From NCBI RefSeq assembly GCF_049537155.1, contig NZ_JBMVQZ010000013.1, positions 1 through 64,000 on the forward strand: a stretch of 64,000 nucleotides of DNA, in the 5' to 3' direction. This DNA is from Limisphaera sp049537155 (lineage in GTDB: Bacteria; Verrucomicrobiota; Verrucomicrobiia; Limisphaerales; Limisphaeraceae). The notes below the pieces were generated by a model that worked only from the letters and a program-made list of their open reading frames with translations, was not told the DNA's origin and did no database searches. Position 1 is the stretch's first letter. The number at the start of each line of letters is the position of its first letter. The translations under genes and the position numbers were made by a program. Positions 16,641-25,635 of this stretch are shown one piece after another.

Positions 16641-19013
16641 TCACGACGCGGGTTCGAACATGTCCCAGAATTCGCGCGGCTCGATGCGGTCGCCGCGGAG
16701 CAACCTCCGTGTCCACCTCTGCGGGTCGGGGAGTGCAAGGGCTCCCTGCCGGGCGCGATCGAGCCACCGGCGTTTGCGCGGGTCGTGTTGGGTGAGTTCG
16801 CTGTGGTCCAACCAGCGCCGGAGGCGCGTGGTGTGAGCGCGGAAGGCGGAGGTCTGGAGGCGTTCGCACGCGGCGACGAAGCAGAGCCAGGCCAGGGCCG
16901 TGGCGAACCAACGCTGTTCGGGGTCGGCGCCGGGCAGGCCGCCGTCGGGCTCGAGCCGGGCTGCGAGCTCTAGGAGTTGATCTTCCCAGGACCGGTCTTC
17001 GGAATTGGTCGGTGCCTTTGCTGCCCTTTGCCCCGCGGCTCGAGGTCGCATGGACTTGCGGACCTGCAGGCGTTTGGGTGCGGCGGGCGTGGTCAGGAAC
17101 CCGAGCATTCCGGGAGGCGGAGAGGCGAATGCAGGCGTGTTCGGTTGGAAGTACGAGTCGAAGGATAGGCTCTCCGGAAGGCCCAGCGGTATGACGATGG
17201 TTCGGGGTGGGGCCCCGGGTTGATCGCCCGGGCGACGGACGACCGCCACCAGGGACATGGCGCGGCTCGCCAGTCCGTACCGGCGGCTGAGCTCTTCCAA
17301 GCGGACCCACGCGGCGCGCGCGGTCGCATCCGTGGCACTTTCCGGATCGGCCTCCCGAACTTCGCTCTCGGCGTCGGTGATCAGGCGGGCGCCTTGAAGG
17401 AGGCGGACGACGGCGGCTTCCGGGCTCGGGCCGAGGGTCACAGGCACCTCGATGCGGTGATGGCCGGCGCCGGTTTCCCATTCGATGCGGACCCGCACCT
17501 CTCCGGGTGCATCCGCCTCGCCCCACAGCACAAGCGGTTGCCCCTCCGCGAGTACGTGGGGCGGCGGAATCGTGAGGCGGGCGGACGTGGGCCCGGAAGG
17601 GTGGAGCTGCACCTGCAGGTGCCGGGCAAAGGTCCTTTGCATGGAAGCAAAGAGCTCCAGGACTGCCAGGTCCACCCGTTCGGACGGGGTCAGGAACTTC
17701 GACCGCCCTCCTGTCCGACGCGCCAGCAGGGCAAGGAACCGGTCCTGGCTGGCCGTGCCGATGCCCAGGCAGTGGACGCGCACGCGCCCTTGTGGCAGGG
17801 CCTGCAGGATGTCCTCGGTGCCGGCCACCTGGCCGTCTGTCAGCACCAGCAGATCGCCGCCTTCGTCGCCCAGCAGGGCCGCGCCGGCCCGGATCCCGGC
17901 CAGGAGTTCGGTCCCGCCCACTGCTTCCACGCCCGCCAGCCAGGCTTGCGCGCGGTCGCGTTGGCAGCGGTCGGCCGACACGAGTGTGTCGGAGAAACTT
18001 TCGACAGTGTGGTCGAAAGCCACCACGCCAAAGAGGTCGCGGTCGGTGCAGGCGCCCAGGCAGGCTTCCACCGCCCGACGGGCCTGTGTCAGGGGCTCGC
18101 CCGACATGGATCCGGACCGGTCCAGAACGAAGACGACCCGGCGCGGCCGCTCATCCGCCCGGGCATCAGCCCGGGTGAAGCGCGTGGAGGGGATCATCAG
18201 GGCAAAGCCGCCCGCAGTGCGGTCAGCGATTCCGCCCACGAGTCCTTCCAGTTCGCCTGCGAAACGCGCCTCCAACACGAGGTCACGGTTCGGAACGTCG
18301 GTCTCTGTGGCCAGGGTGACGCGTGCCTGTCGGGGAGTCGAGGTGTCCACCACGATGCGGTGCGAAGGACAGCGAACTTCGCGGAGCGGCGCGGGCAGGA
18401 CCAACTGGAGGTCGAACCCGACCTTGTGAAGCTGAGTGGCGTCGCGCATCCATGGCGGCAGGAGCACGTCGCCGAATTCCGCCGGCAGCTCCAGCTCGCC
18501 CATCCCGGGCGCGGGACTGATGGTCCGGGCCCCCGGGTGATAGGTGGGTGCCAGTGTGAACGGGAAGCGGAACCGCCAGCCGTCGTCGCAGGGGTCCACC
18601 CCGGCCAGCAGTTCCAAATCCACCCACACCATGGCCCCGGGCCGCAGATTGCCCAGGGTGAGATTCACCACGCCGTCCCGGTACGATCGGACCCAGGCCG
18701 CCATGTGCCCGGCTGTGATTCCCTGCTCGTAAAGCCGCTCCGCCTCGGCCAGCGGTCGCAACTCCGAGTCCACGGACCATCCCTCCCCGCGGATGCGAAA
18801 CCGGCGCAGCGCTGCATCCCGCGGGAGTGCGAAGGCGTAGACGACCTCGACCGGCCCGGACTCGCCCGATTGGAAGCCGTGTTGCACGCGCAACTCGGCG
18901 CCCACGGGCAAAACCCGTCCCGTCAGCCAGAGTCGTTGGAGGGTCAGTCGCAACGACCGCCCGGTGCGGGCGTCCCGCACATCGTAGGGGATCGTGTCAG
19001 ATATGGTTTGCAT
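16641..19013 (-). CDS. Cytoplasmic VIT and VWA domain protein
   Basis: The 790-residue product begins with a vault-protein inter-alpha-trypsin (VIT) domain at about residues 10-150 (GAELRVQHGF, YAFALPRDAALRRF, ERLYEQGI). A von Willebrand factor A domain follows at about 290-460, with an intact MIDAS motif DRSGS at 298-302 and LLVLTDGQ downstream. The C-terminal 250 residues carry no domain I recognise. The start at 19013 lacks any signal peptide, so the protein is probably cytoplasmic, unlike many VIT-VWA proteins. Its first 17 bases overlap the end of the merR-type gene, implying translational coupling and joint function. It probably scaffolds a metal-dependent protein complex. Confidence 0.82.
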   Translation of the reverse strand: MQTISDTIPYDVRDARTGRSLRLTLQRLWLTGRVLPVGAELRVQHGFQSGESGPVEVVYAFALPRDAALRRFRIRGEGWSVDSELRPLAEAERLYEQGITAGHMAAWVRSYRDGVVNLTLGNLRPGAMVWVDLELLAGVDPCDDGWRFRFPFTLAPTYHPGARTISPAPGMGELELPAEFGDVLLPPWMRDATQLHKVGFDLQLVLPAPLREVRCPSHRIVVDTSTPRQARVTLATETDVPNRDLVLEARFAGELEGLVGGIADRTAGGFALMIPSTRFTRADARADERPRRVVFVLDRSGSMSGEPLTQARRAVEACLGACTDRDLFGVVAFDHTVESFSDTLVSADRCQRDRAQAWLAGVEAVGGTELLAGIRAGAALLGDEGGDLLVLTDGQVAGTEDILQALPQGRVRVHCLGIGTASQDRFLALLARRTGGRSKFLTPSERVDLAVLELFASMQRTFARHLQVQLHPSGPTSARLTIPPPHVLAEGQPLVLWGEADAPGEVRVRIEWETGAGHHRIEVPVTLGPSPEAAVVRLLQGARLITDAESEVREADPESATDATARAAWVRLEELSRRYGLASRAMSLVAVVRRPGDQPGAPPRTIVIPLGLPESLSFDSYFQPNTPAFASPPPGMLGFLTTPAAPKRLQVRKSMRPRAAGQRAAKAPTNSEDRSWEDQLLELAARLEPDGGLPGADPEQRWFATALAWLCFVAACERLQTSAFRAHTTRLRRWLDHSELTQHDPRKRRWLDRARQGALALPDPQRWTRRLLRGDRIEPREFWDMFEPAS

Positions 19014-19428
19014 GGGATGCCTCCTTTTGCTGGGGGTTCGACGCCAGTCGCCCGGCCAGTTCCTCCAAGGCCCGGCGAATCTGTCGCGCCCGCCAGGGCG
19101 CGACGTCGGCCCGCACATACACCGTCACGTCCGGCGCCACCGCGAAGGCCCAGCAACCAACCGGTTCGAGGGCGGCGGGCCGGTCCGGCTCCGGTTCACC
19201 CAGGCGGAGTCCGATCTCGGCGAGTGTCAGCCCCCGGGCCTGCCAGGCCCGGATTTGGCGGAGGCGCTCCAGATGTTCGGGCCCGTAATGAGCGCCGGGA
19301 CCGGCCTTGTGAGGCGGCGGGATCAGACCGCGGGCAATGTAGTAACGGATCGTCCGAGCCGGACAACCACTCTGCTGTGCCAGTTCGGTCAGGGTCCACC
19401 TTTGCGTCCCGGCAGTTTCGTTGCTCAT
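18997..19428 (-). CDS. MerR-family transcriptional regulator
   Basis: The 143-residue protein begins with a winged-helix MerR DNA-binding domain: WTLTELAQQSGCPARTIRYY, ARGLIPPP, YGPEHLERLRQIRAWQARG and LTLAEIGLRLGE (residues 10-80). The C-terminal half has a short sequence (VTVYVRADVAPWRARQIRRA) that probably senses a ligand or dimerises; it lacks the cysteines of metal-sensing members. The start ATG at 19428 is preferred over an ATG at 19470 because a strong promoter lies between them. It overlaps the VIT-VWA gene by 17 bp, so it probably controls itself and that gene. Confidence 0.88.
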   Translation of the reverse strand: MSNETAGTQRWTLTELAQQSGCPARTIRYYIARGLIPPPHKAGPGAHYGPEHLERLRQIRAWQARGLTLAEIGLRLGEPEPDRPAALEPVGCWAFAVAPDVTVYVRADVAPWRARQIRRALEELAGRLASNPQQKEASHANHI

Positions 19429-19746
19429 CACGGGCGAATATACGACACTATTTGACACTGTCAAGATCATGCCGGCGGGCTTCGAGCATGTCGGGGTGTC
19501 GGGGCTGCGGGGGCGGTGTGGTATCGGGCAGGGGCGCGGGCGGGGCTGATTGGGGCGACGGTTGCAAGGTGGGGACAAGTCCGGCTCGAGGGCCGGGGCC
19601 GGGGTCAACGCCTGCGTGGCCGGGGCTGTGCGGTTGCGCGGGCCCCCTTGTGGAAGGAGGTCGTCGGGGGGCGTGTGAGGGGGAAAGGAAACGGGCGGAG
19701 GGATGCGGCGCGGATGCGTCCCGGGCCCGCGGGCGGCGGTGGTGGG
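19429..19746. other. Intergenic stretch upstream of the MerR gene
   Basis: Apart from the promoter at 19437-19464, the stretch is G-rich with no credible frame. It also forms the 3' flank of the TIGR03790 gene; no intrinsic terminator is evident. Confidence 0.4.
19437..19464 (-). promoter_or_regulatory. Leaderless-type promoter with embedded palindrome (merR-VIT-VWA)
   Basis: On the minus strand a perfect -35 (TTGACA, 19464-19459) and a -10 (TATATT, 19442-19437) are separated by 16 bases. Only 8 bases lie between the -10 and the ATG at 19428, so transcription would start at or next to the start codon. The palindrome TTGACAGTGTCAA (19464-19452) covers the -35 and a second GTGTC copy (ATAGTGTCG) lies in the spacer. 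This is a plausible repressor operator for the MerR protein. Confidence 0.7.
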
Positions 19747-21495
19747 TCAGGGTGTCCGGGAGGGGACGGAGTTGGTGGCGGGAGGCTGCATGTCTTCCCA
19801 AAGCTTGCGGTACTGCCGGGCTTCTTCGGGCTTGTCGAGCCGCTCGGCCAGTGTGGCGAGTTTGCTGTAGAGGAGGGCCTTGTCCACCTGGTCGGGGTAG
19901 TCTTGAAGAAGGGTGCGGCGGGTTTCGTACGCGTCGTTCCATTGTTCGAGCTGTTCGTAGCGCTCGGCCAGGCGGAGGAGGAGCCGGAGCCGTTGTTGGG
20001 GGCTTGGGTCGAGGCTGAGGGCACGCTGCCACATGAGGGCGGCGGAGTGGGGTTTGCCCTGTTCGTCGTAGAGGTCACCGAGTTTTTCGGTGAGGATGGC
20101 GCTCTGCCGGGTGACGGGGCATTGTTCGAGGTAGTGGACCATTTCCGCCACGGGTGTTCCGCGTGCGAGGTTGAGGTTCACGAGTCGCAGGTGAGACCAG
20201 GCGACCAACGGGGATCCGCTGGATTCGAGTTCGGCGTGGAGGGCGCTGGGGGACCGCCCGTAGGGGCGGTAGAGCGGATCGCCGACCACGGTGATCTGCC
20301 AAGACAGGGCTGGTTGGCTGGCCCAGGCGGCCTCGCCGAAGCTGAATCCCTGGAGCACGAAGCGGGAAATGAAAATGGTCATGTCCGGTGTGCCGCCCAG
20401 GTAGGGTTCATACACGGGGCCCATGGTGATGGTGGCGCCGCGGTGCAGGAGGGGCCCCACCCAATGCCGGTCCGTGCTGCGGAGATCTGCGGCGGCGTAG
20501 GAGTGGAGGTGATAGGCGAAGGCGCCCGGCAGGAACTCGACCCGGGGTCGTGCCAGTGCTCCGGCGACATTTTCGGCGTACCAGCCGATGTAGATGCCGA
20601 TCTGGCTGAGGGGGAAGGTGGAGGGGAAGACCGCCTCGTTGGTGTCGAGGACGGTGGGCAGGCCGAGCAACCGGGCCATTTCGGCTGCCTGGCGGAGCAT
20701 CTGCTCGCCCGGTTGGAGTCCGGGTTCGACGGTTCCGCGGCAGTCGAAGTAGGCGCGTCCCCACATGCCGTTGCGCTCGGCTTCCCGAGCCTTGTCCACG
20801 AGTGCGCGGGCGATTTCGGGTGAAGGCCCGTCGAGCCGGCTGACCAGGAGAATGCCGTTGGTGGGGTGGAGGAGGGCGCCGTTGGTGACGCCGTAGAGCG
20901 GGTTGACGTAGGGGCCGATGAGGGGATAGCCGCTGACGGCCAGCGGCAGGCAGGCCAGCTCCGAATCCACGGCGGCCTCGTTCCGGCGAAGTTCGGGTCG
21001 GAGCATTTCGGTTTCGGGCTCGTACAGGCCGGTGTCGGGTTTGATGCGCCACGGCACGCCGTAGCAGAGGACGGCGTAGCGGATGCGGGACCGGACCACG
21101 CCGCGGCGGACGGGTGTGCCGGGTGAGGGGTCGCGGGCGGGCACCTCGCCGATCTCCCACAAGCCGCGGTTGGTCAGTGCGGTCAACAGGGGCTGCTGCA
21201 GCAGGTCACGGTACTCCGCACGGGACATTTCCGCGCCGGTGGAGAGTTTGAAACCGAAGATCTGGGATTGCGGGACCTGACGGCGTTCGGCGTAATGGAG
21301 GGCCACGGCGCGGCTTTCCGGGACCGCGCTGTTGTACACGACGATGACCTGATCGCCCTCCGTTGCCTGCGCCGCCGGGGGCAGAAGCCACGCGGCGGTC
21401 AGGACCAGCAACCGGGCCAACCATGCGAGGGCCCGTCCGTGGCGACGCAGGACCGGCGCTGCGCCGGCCGGGGCATCAGCAAGGTGCGGTTTCAT
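19747..21495 (-). CDS. TIGR03790-family secreted protein with TPR-like tail
   Basis: The 582-residue product has a signal peptide (about residues 12-45, with hydrophobic LARLLVLTAAWLLPPAAQAT). The following ~390 residues fit the TIGR03790 family of PVC bacteria and relatives, of unknown function: VIVVYNSAVPESRAVALHYA, GFKLSTGAEMSRAEYRDLL, RYAVLCYGVPWRI and HWVGPLLHRGATITMGPVYEPY. The C-terminal 140 residues have TPR-like helix pairs (AALMWQRALSLDPSPQQRLRLL, LAERYEQLEQWNDAYETRR). The ATG at 21495 overlaps the end of the MBL gene by 20 bp, so the pair is probably translated together. Location is probably periplasmic or surface. Function is unknown. Confidence 0.78.
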   Translation of the reverse strand: MKPHLADAPAGAAPVLRRHGRALAWLARLLVLTAAWLLPPAAQATEGDQVIVVYNSAVPESRAVALHYAERRQVPQSQIFGFKLSTGAEMSRAEYRDLLQQPLLTALTNRGLWEIGEVPARDPSPGTPVRRGVVRSRIRYAVLCYGVPWRIKPDTGLYEPETEMLRPELRRNEAAVDSELACLPLAVSGYPLIGPYVNPLYGVTNGALLHPTNGILLVSRLDGPSPEIARALVDKAREAERNGMWGRAYFDCRGTVEPGLQPGEQMLRQAAEMARLLGLPTVLDTNEAVFPSTFPLSQIGIYIGWYAENVAGALARPRVEFLPGAFAYHLHSYAAADLRSTDRHWVGPLLHRGATITMGPVYEPYLGGTPDMTIFISRFVLQGFSFGEAAWASQPALSWQITVVGDPLYRPYGRSPSALHAELESSGSPLVAWSHLRLVNLNLARGTPVAEMVHYLEQCPVTRQSAILTEKLGDLYDEQGKPHSAALMWQRALSLDPSPQQRLRLLLRLAERYEQLEQWNDAYETRRTLLQDYPDQVDKALLYSKLATLAERLDKPEEARQYRKLWEDMQPPATNSVPSRTP

Positions 21496-22315
21496 GGTGG
21501 GAGGCCGGGTTGGAGACGCTTTCCGCGGGCCTGCCCAGCAGGATGCGCATGCCGTCGTAGGCGAGTTCCACGCCGGCAGGCAGGTCGGCGTTGACCAAGT
21601 CGTGATCGTAATCGTGGGTGAGGTGGGTGAGCAGGGTGCGGTTGGCGCCGATCCGGCGGGCGGCGGCGAGCGCTTCGTCCAGGCACATGTGCGTGGGGTG
21701 GGGCCGAAACCGAAGGGCATCGAGCATGGCCACTTCGACACCCCGGACGCGTTCGATCACCTCCGGGGGCACGGCGTTGCAATCGTTCAGGTAGGCCAGG
21801 CGTTTGCGCCCGCCCTGTTCGAAGAGGTAACCGGTTGTGGTGAATCGGCCGTGGGGCAGAGGCAGGGGGGTGATGTGGAGGTCACCCAGGTCGAAGGGGC
21901 CCTCGATCACGTGTGGTTCGGGCATGAAATAGCCCCTGGGCCAGGGCCCGTCATGAAAGGCGTAGGCGTAGACGCGGCGCAGGTCGGCCATGGTGACCGG
22001 GTCGGCGTAGACCGGCAGGGGCCGGCCGCCGCGCAGGTCGCAGAACCGGCGGCAGTCGTCCAGGCCCATGATGTGATCGGCGTGTCCATGGGTGAAGAGG
22101 ACGGCGTCGAGCCACCGGATGTTTTCGCGCAGCATTTGGAGGCGGAACTCCGGCGGGGTGTCCACGACGAGTTTGACCTTCGGCGTGGCCACGTAGATGG
22201 CCGAGCGGGTCCGGTGGTTGCGCGGATTGGCAAGGAACTCCGGCGGGTAGTCCGCGCCGATGATGGGCACTCCCTGGGAGGTGCCGGAGCCCAGTACGAT
22301 CAGTTCGAACGTCAT
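21476..22315 (-). CDS. MBL-fold phosphoribosyl cyclic phosphodiesterase-like hydrolase
   Basis: The 279-residue product is a metallo-beta-lactamase-fold hydrolase of the PhnP/RNase Z-like type. It opens with LIVLGSGTSQGVPIIG, carries the metal motif FTHGHADHIMGLDD, and has later ligands in LPHGRFTTTGY, LNDCN and LLTHLTHDYDHD. PhnP acts on 5-phosphoribosyl-1,2-cyclic phosphate, but many homologues lie outside phosphonate operons, as here. The ATG at 22315 is chosen because the longer frame to 22987 has no homology. It overlaps the TIGR03790 gene by 20 bp. The substrate is not known. Confidence 0.85.
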   Translation of the reverse strand: MTFELIVLGSGTSQGVPIIGADYPPEFLANPRNHRTRSAIYVATPKVKLVVDTPPEFRLQMLRENIRWLDAVLFTHGHADHIMGLDDCRRFCDLRGGRPLPVYADPVTMADLRRVYAYAFHDGPWPRGYFMPEPHVIEGPFDLGDLHITPLPLPHGRFTTTGYLFEQGGRKRLAYLNDCNAVPPEVIERVRGVEVAMLDALRFRPHPTHMCLDEALAAARRIGANRTLLTHLTHDYDHDLVNADLPAGVELAYDGMRILLGRPAESVSNPASHHETAPC

Positions 22316-22420
22316 CGTTCCATTTTTCGTTTGCCAACCGGAGCAGCCCCCCTTGAATGAGACGGGGTCCGGTGGCGGGCCGGTGCAGCGACCGACCTGC
22401 CGTTGGGATTTCAAGTTAGC

Positions 22421-24157
22421 ATGTTGATCACGCTGCGCATCAAAAACCTTGCCCTGGTGGAAGACCTGACGTGGGAGTTGGGTCCCGGTCTTCACGTGAT
22501 CACCGGCGAGACCGGTGCGGGGAAATCGCTTTTGATCGGTGCCTTGGAACTGGTGCTGGGAGAGCGTGCCGACCGGTCGCTGCTGCGCAGCGGTGCCGAG
22601 AGCGCCACGGTGGAGGCGGTCTTCGACGTGCGGGGTCTGCCGGAGCCGCTGGACCCCTGGTTGATGGAACGGGGCTTGGAACCATGCGAGGAGGGTCGGC
22701 TGATGCTCAAGCGGACGGTCACCGCCACCGGCGCCAACCGCCAGTTCGTGAACGGATCGCCCGCCCCACTGGCGGTCTTGAAGGAACTGGGTGACCGGTT
22801 GGTGGACATTCACGGCCCGCACGATCACCAGTCGTTGTTGCATCCGGCCAGGCAGTTGGACCTGGTGGATGCCCACGCCGGCCTGCAAGAGCTCCGGACG
22901 GCTTTTGCGCGGGCCTGTGCCGAACGGGCCCGACTGGAGCGGGCCAGGACGGAGCTGGTCATGGACGAGACCGCGTATGCGCGGCAACTGGATCTGTTAC
23001 GGCATCAGGTCCGGGAGATCACCGAGGCGGCGCTGCAACCGGGCGAGGAGGAGACGTTGCAGGCGGCTCATCAACGGCTCAGCAACGCGGCGCGCCTGCT
23101 CCAGCTGACGCGCGCCGCTCTCGACGTCCTCACCGAGAGCGAGCAATCCATTCTCAACCAGGCCGGGGTGGTGGGCCGCACCCTCCAGGAGCTGCAACGG
23201 CTCGATCCCCAGACCGGCGACTGGATCGAATGGCACTCGCGCGCGGTCGAACAGTGGCAGGGGCTGGCGCAGGAACTGAGCCGGTACGCCGATCGTCTGG
23301 AACTGGATCCACGGCGGTTGGAGGAGGTGGAACAGCGACTGGACCTTTTGCAGGGTCTGAAGCGCAAGTACGGCCGCACGGTGGCCGACATCCTGGCTTT
23401 CGGGGAAGAGGCTGCCCGACAACTGGCCACGTTGGAGCAGCGCGAGACGGAACTGGCCCGGCTGCAATCGGAGCTGGCCGCCCTGGACCGCCGCCTCCGC
23501 GAGCTGGGTGCGGAGTTGCATGCGCGCCGTCGCGCCGCTCTCCCCGGCTTGGAACGGGCCGTCCGCCGGCACCTGGAAGACCTCGGGTTCCAACAGTGTC
23601 ACTTCGAGGTCCGGCTGGAGTCGCGACTCGAAACGGCGGGTGAAGGGCCGCCGCCTTCGCCCGCCGGTTGGGACCGTGTCGAGTTCCTGTTCGCTCCCAA
23701 TCCGGGTGAACCGCCCCGGCCCTTGCGCGCCATTGCTTCATCCGGCGAGCTGGCGCGGGTCATGTTGGCGCTCAAGACCGTGCTGGCGGCGCAGGACCAG
23801 ATTCCGGTGCTGGTGTTTGACGAGGTGGACGCCAACGTGGGCGGGGAAACCGCGCACGCCGTGGGGGCCAAGATGCGGGAGATCGCGGCTCACCGGCAGG
23901 TCTTGTGCGTCACCCATCTGGCCCCGGTGGCCGCACCTGCCACGCAGCACTGGCGGGTGCAAAAGACCGTGCGCCAGGGCCGGACCTACACGGAACTGAC
24001 GCGACTCGACGCAGCCGGGCGGGCGGAGGAGCTGGCCCGCATGCTGGGCGGCCGTTCTGAAGAGGCCCTGCGGCACGCGCGCAGTCTGCTCGAGGTTGCG
24101 GAAGGGCGGACAGCCCGGGCACCGGCCGGCAAACGTGCGCGGGCGCGCGGCCGCTGA
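22421..24157 (+). CDS. recN: DNA repair protein RecN
   Basis: RecN is an SMC-like ATPase acting in double-strand-break repair and chromosome cohesion. The Walker A is GETGAGKSLLIGA at about residues 29-41; the C-terminal half has the ABC signature region ASSGELARVMLALK and Walker B/D-loop VLVFDEVDANVGG. The central ~250 residues are coiled coil (alternating Leu, Glu and Arg, as in LERARTELVMDETAYARQLD). The ATG at 22421 gives MLITLRIKNLALVED, the normal N-terminus, and 578 residues. It is divergent from the MBL gene and ends 6 bp from the convergent enolase-superfamily gene. Confidence 0.95.
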   Translation: MLITLRIKNLALVEDLTWELGPGLHVITGETGAGKSLLIGALELVLGERADRSLLRSGAESATVEAVFDVRGLPEPLDPWLMERGLEPCEEGRLMLKRTVTATGANRQFVNGSPAPLAVLKELGDRLVDIHGPHDHQSLLHPARQLDLVDAHAGLQELRTAFARACAERARLERARTELVMDETAYARQLDLLRHQVREITEAALQPGEEETLQAAHQRLSNAARLLQLTRAALDVLTESEQSILNQAGVVGRTLQELQRLDPQTGDWIEWHSRAVEQWQGLAQELSRYADRLELDPRRLEEVEQRLDLLQGLKRKYGRTVADILAFGEEAARQLATLEQRETELARLQSELAALDRRLRELGAELHARRRAALPGLERAVRRHLEDLGFQQCHFEVRLESRLETAGEGPPPSPAGWDRVEFLFAPNPGEPPRPLRAIASSGELARVMLALKTVLAAQDQIPVLVFDEVDANVGGETAHAVGAKMREIAAHRQVLCVTHLAPVAAPATQHWRVQKTVRQGRTYTELTRLDAAGRAEELARMLGGRSEEALRHARSLLEVAEGRTARAPAGKRARARGR

Positions 24158-24163
24158 GCGCCC

Positions 24164-25573
24164 TCAGAAACCGCACGAGACCGCGGGCACGGGCAGTTCC
24201 CGCCGGATCCGCTCCAGTTGGTACCCGAACCCGGGTCCGTGCAGGGTGGACAGGTCCACGCAGCCGTGTTGTCTGCGGTAAGCCCCGGGGTGCACCTCCG
24301 CTTCCGGGGCCGAGGCGGCCGGGTAAAACTGCATGGCGTTGGTTTCCACGCCCATCAGGGTGGGCAGGTGCGCCGCCAACAGGAGGTGCGGGATCTGGGC
24401 GAGCATGGGATTGGTCAGGTCCTGCACCATCAGGGCCATGCCGTGTGCGCGCGCCCAACAGGCCGAAAGGATCGCCCCCGTCTGCGTCTTGCAGGTTTTG
24501 AGCGCCACGCCGTTCCAGCCCAGGGCGCGGCCGAAACGGATGAGCTTCCAGTCATGGGCGCTTTCATCCAGGAAGAGCGGTTTGCGCGCCGATACGCCGT
24601 GCACATCGAACGGGTGCGCCTCCAGGTCGTAGGGGAACGGTTGTTCGACGTACAACAGCATGCCGTAGAGGCGCGGATACTCGTCGCGCAACCGGTCGAG
24701 GATCTCGTTCACGTAGGCGGGGTCGGGCGCGGTGCAATTGAAATCGGCCGACAACCAGTGCACGTCCTGGGCCAGCGCGATCCGGCCCACGCGAACGAGC
24801 CGTTCGTAGTCCCAGGCGGAGTCGTTGCCGCGAAGTTTGATCTTCAGACATCGGAGTCCGTCCCGGCGGATCCAATCCGGCAGCAACACCGGGTGCCCGT
24901 CCGACGGCTCCGATCCGTTCAGGTCCGCTCGCTCCAGCGGATCCGCCCCACCCACCAGGTGCCAGGCCGGCAGCCGGCGACGGGGTTCCCTCAGGAAAAA
25001 GTCCGAAGGGTGTCGCCCCCGAAAATCCACCGGGGCTCCGGGGGCCGGCTGAAGATACCGCGCCAGGTCGTGGTTGAGGAATGCAGGGCCGAGGGTTTCG
25101 TACACGGATTTCCCGACGCACTGTCCGAACGCGTCATAAGTGGCCAGATCGAACGGGGAGACGCAAACCAGGGCCGCCAGCCAGGGCATCGGCTCCCGTC
25201 CCCGACGGTGACGCTGATTGAACCCGCGCCAGAATCCCGGCAGGACGGTTTCCAGGAAGGCGTGACCGATTTCCAGCGGATGGCCTTCCACGCGGATGGC
25301 GGCCCAGAGCGGCGCCAGTTCACGGCAGAACTGCTGCAGCGTCTCCAGACGTTCCTGCCAGGGCGTGGCACCGGGCCAGACCCATTGCACGCTCAGCGGG
25401 GTTTCGCCCCAGCCGTCCGCCGTGCGACCCTGGCGATCCGCCACGCGCACACGTGTGCGGGCACAGACCACGGACGTGAGGGTTTCGGTGCCGAACTTCA
25501 GCGGTACGCGGGTCGTCACGGGGAGGAAATACAACTCGGCCGCCACCGGCCGGACGTCAGTGCTCAGGCCCAT
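24164..25573 (-). CDS. Enolase-superfamily enzyme (mandelate racemase/muconate-lactonizing type)
   Basis: The 469-residue product has an enolase-superfamily barrel. A KxK motif (CLKIKLRG) follows, then metal ligands in SADFN (Asp), YVEQPF (Glu) and FLDES (Asp), and a second Lys-x-x-Lys at LKTCKTQTG; this pattern fits the MLE/dipeptide-epimerase branch. The N-terminal cap is longer than usual. The start at 25573 avoids overlap with the preceding gene. It is the last gene in a minus-strand run with DUF2231/cytochrome, DUF1501 and DUF1553 genes, so its substrate may be a product of carbohydrate breakdown. The substrate cannot be deduced from the sequence. Confidence 0.78.
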   Translation of the reverse strand: MGLSTDVRPVAAELYFLPVTTRVPLKFGTETLTSVVCARTRVRVADRQGRTADGWGETPLSVQWVWPGATPWQERLETLQQFCRELAPLWAAIRVEGHPLEIGHAFLETVLPGFWRGFNQRHRRGREPMPWLAALVCVSPFDLATYDAFGQCVGKSVYETLGPAFLNHDLARYLQPAPGAPVDFRGRHPSDFFLREPRRRLPAWHLVGGADPLERADLNGSEPSDGHPVLLPDWIRRDGLRCLKIKLRGNDSAWDYERLVRVGRIALAQDVHWLSADFNCTAPDPAYVNEILDRLRDEYPRLYGMLLYVEQPFPYDLEAHPFDVHGVSARKPLFLDESAHDWKLIRFGRALGWNGVALKTCKTQTGAILSACWARAHGMALMVQDLTNPMLAQIPHLLLAAHLPTLMGVETNAMQFYPAASAPEAEVHPGAYRRQHGCVDLSTLHGPGFGYQLERIRRELPVPAVSCGF

Positions 25574-25635
25574 GCGCCGGGGTGTAACCGGGAGCCGACA
25601 CGGCGACAAGCCGATTTCCTGGCGCGGATGCCCCG

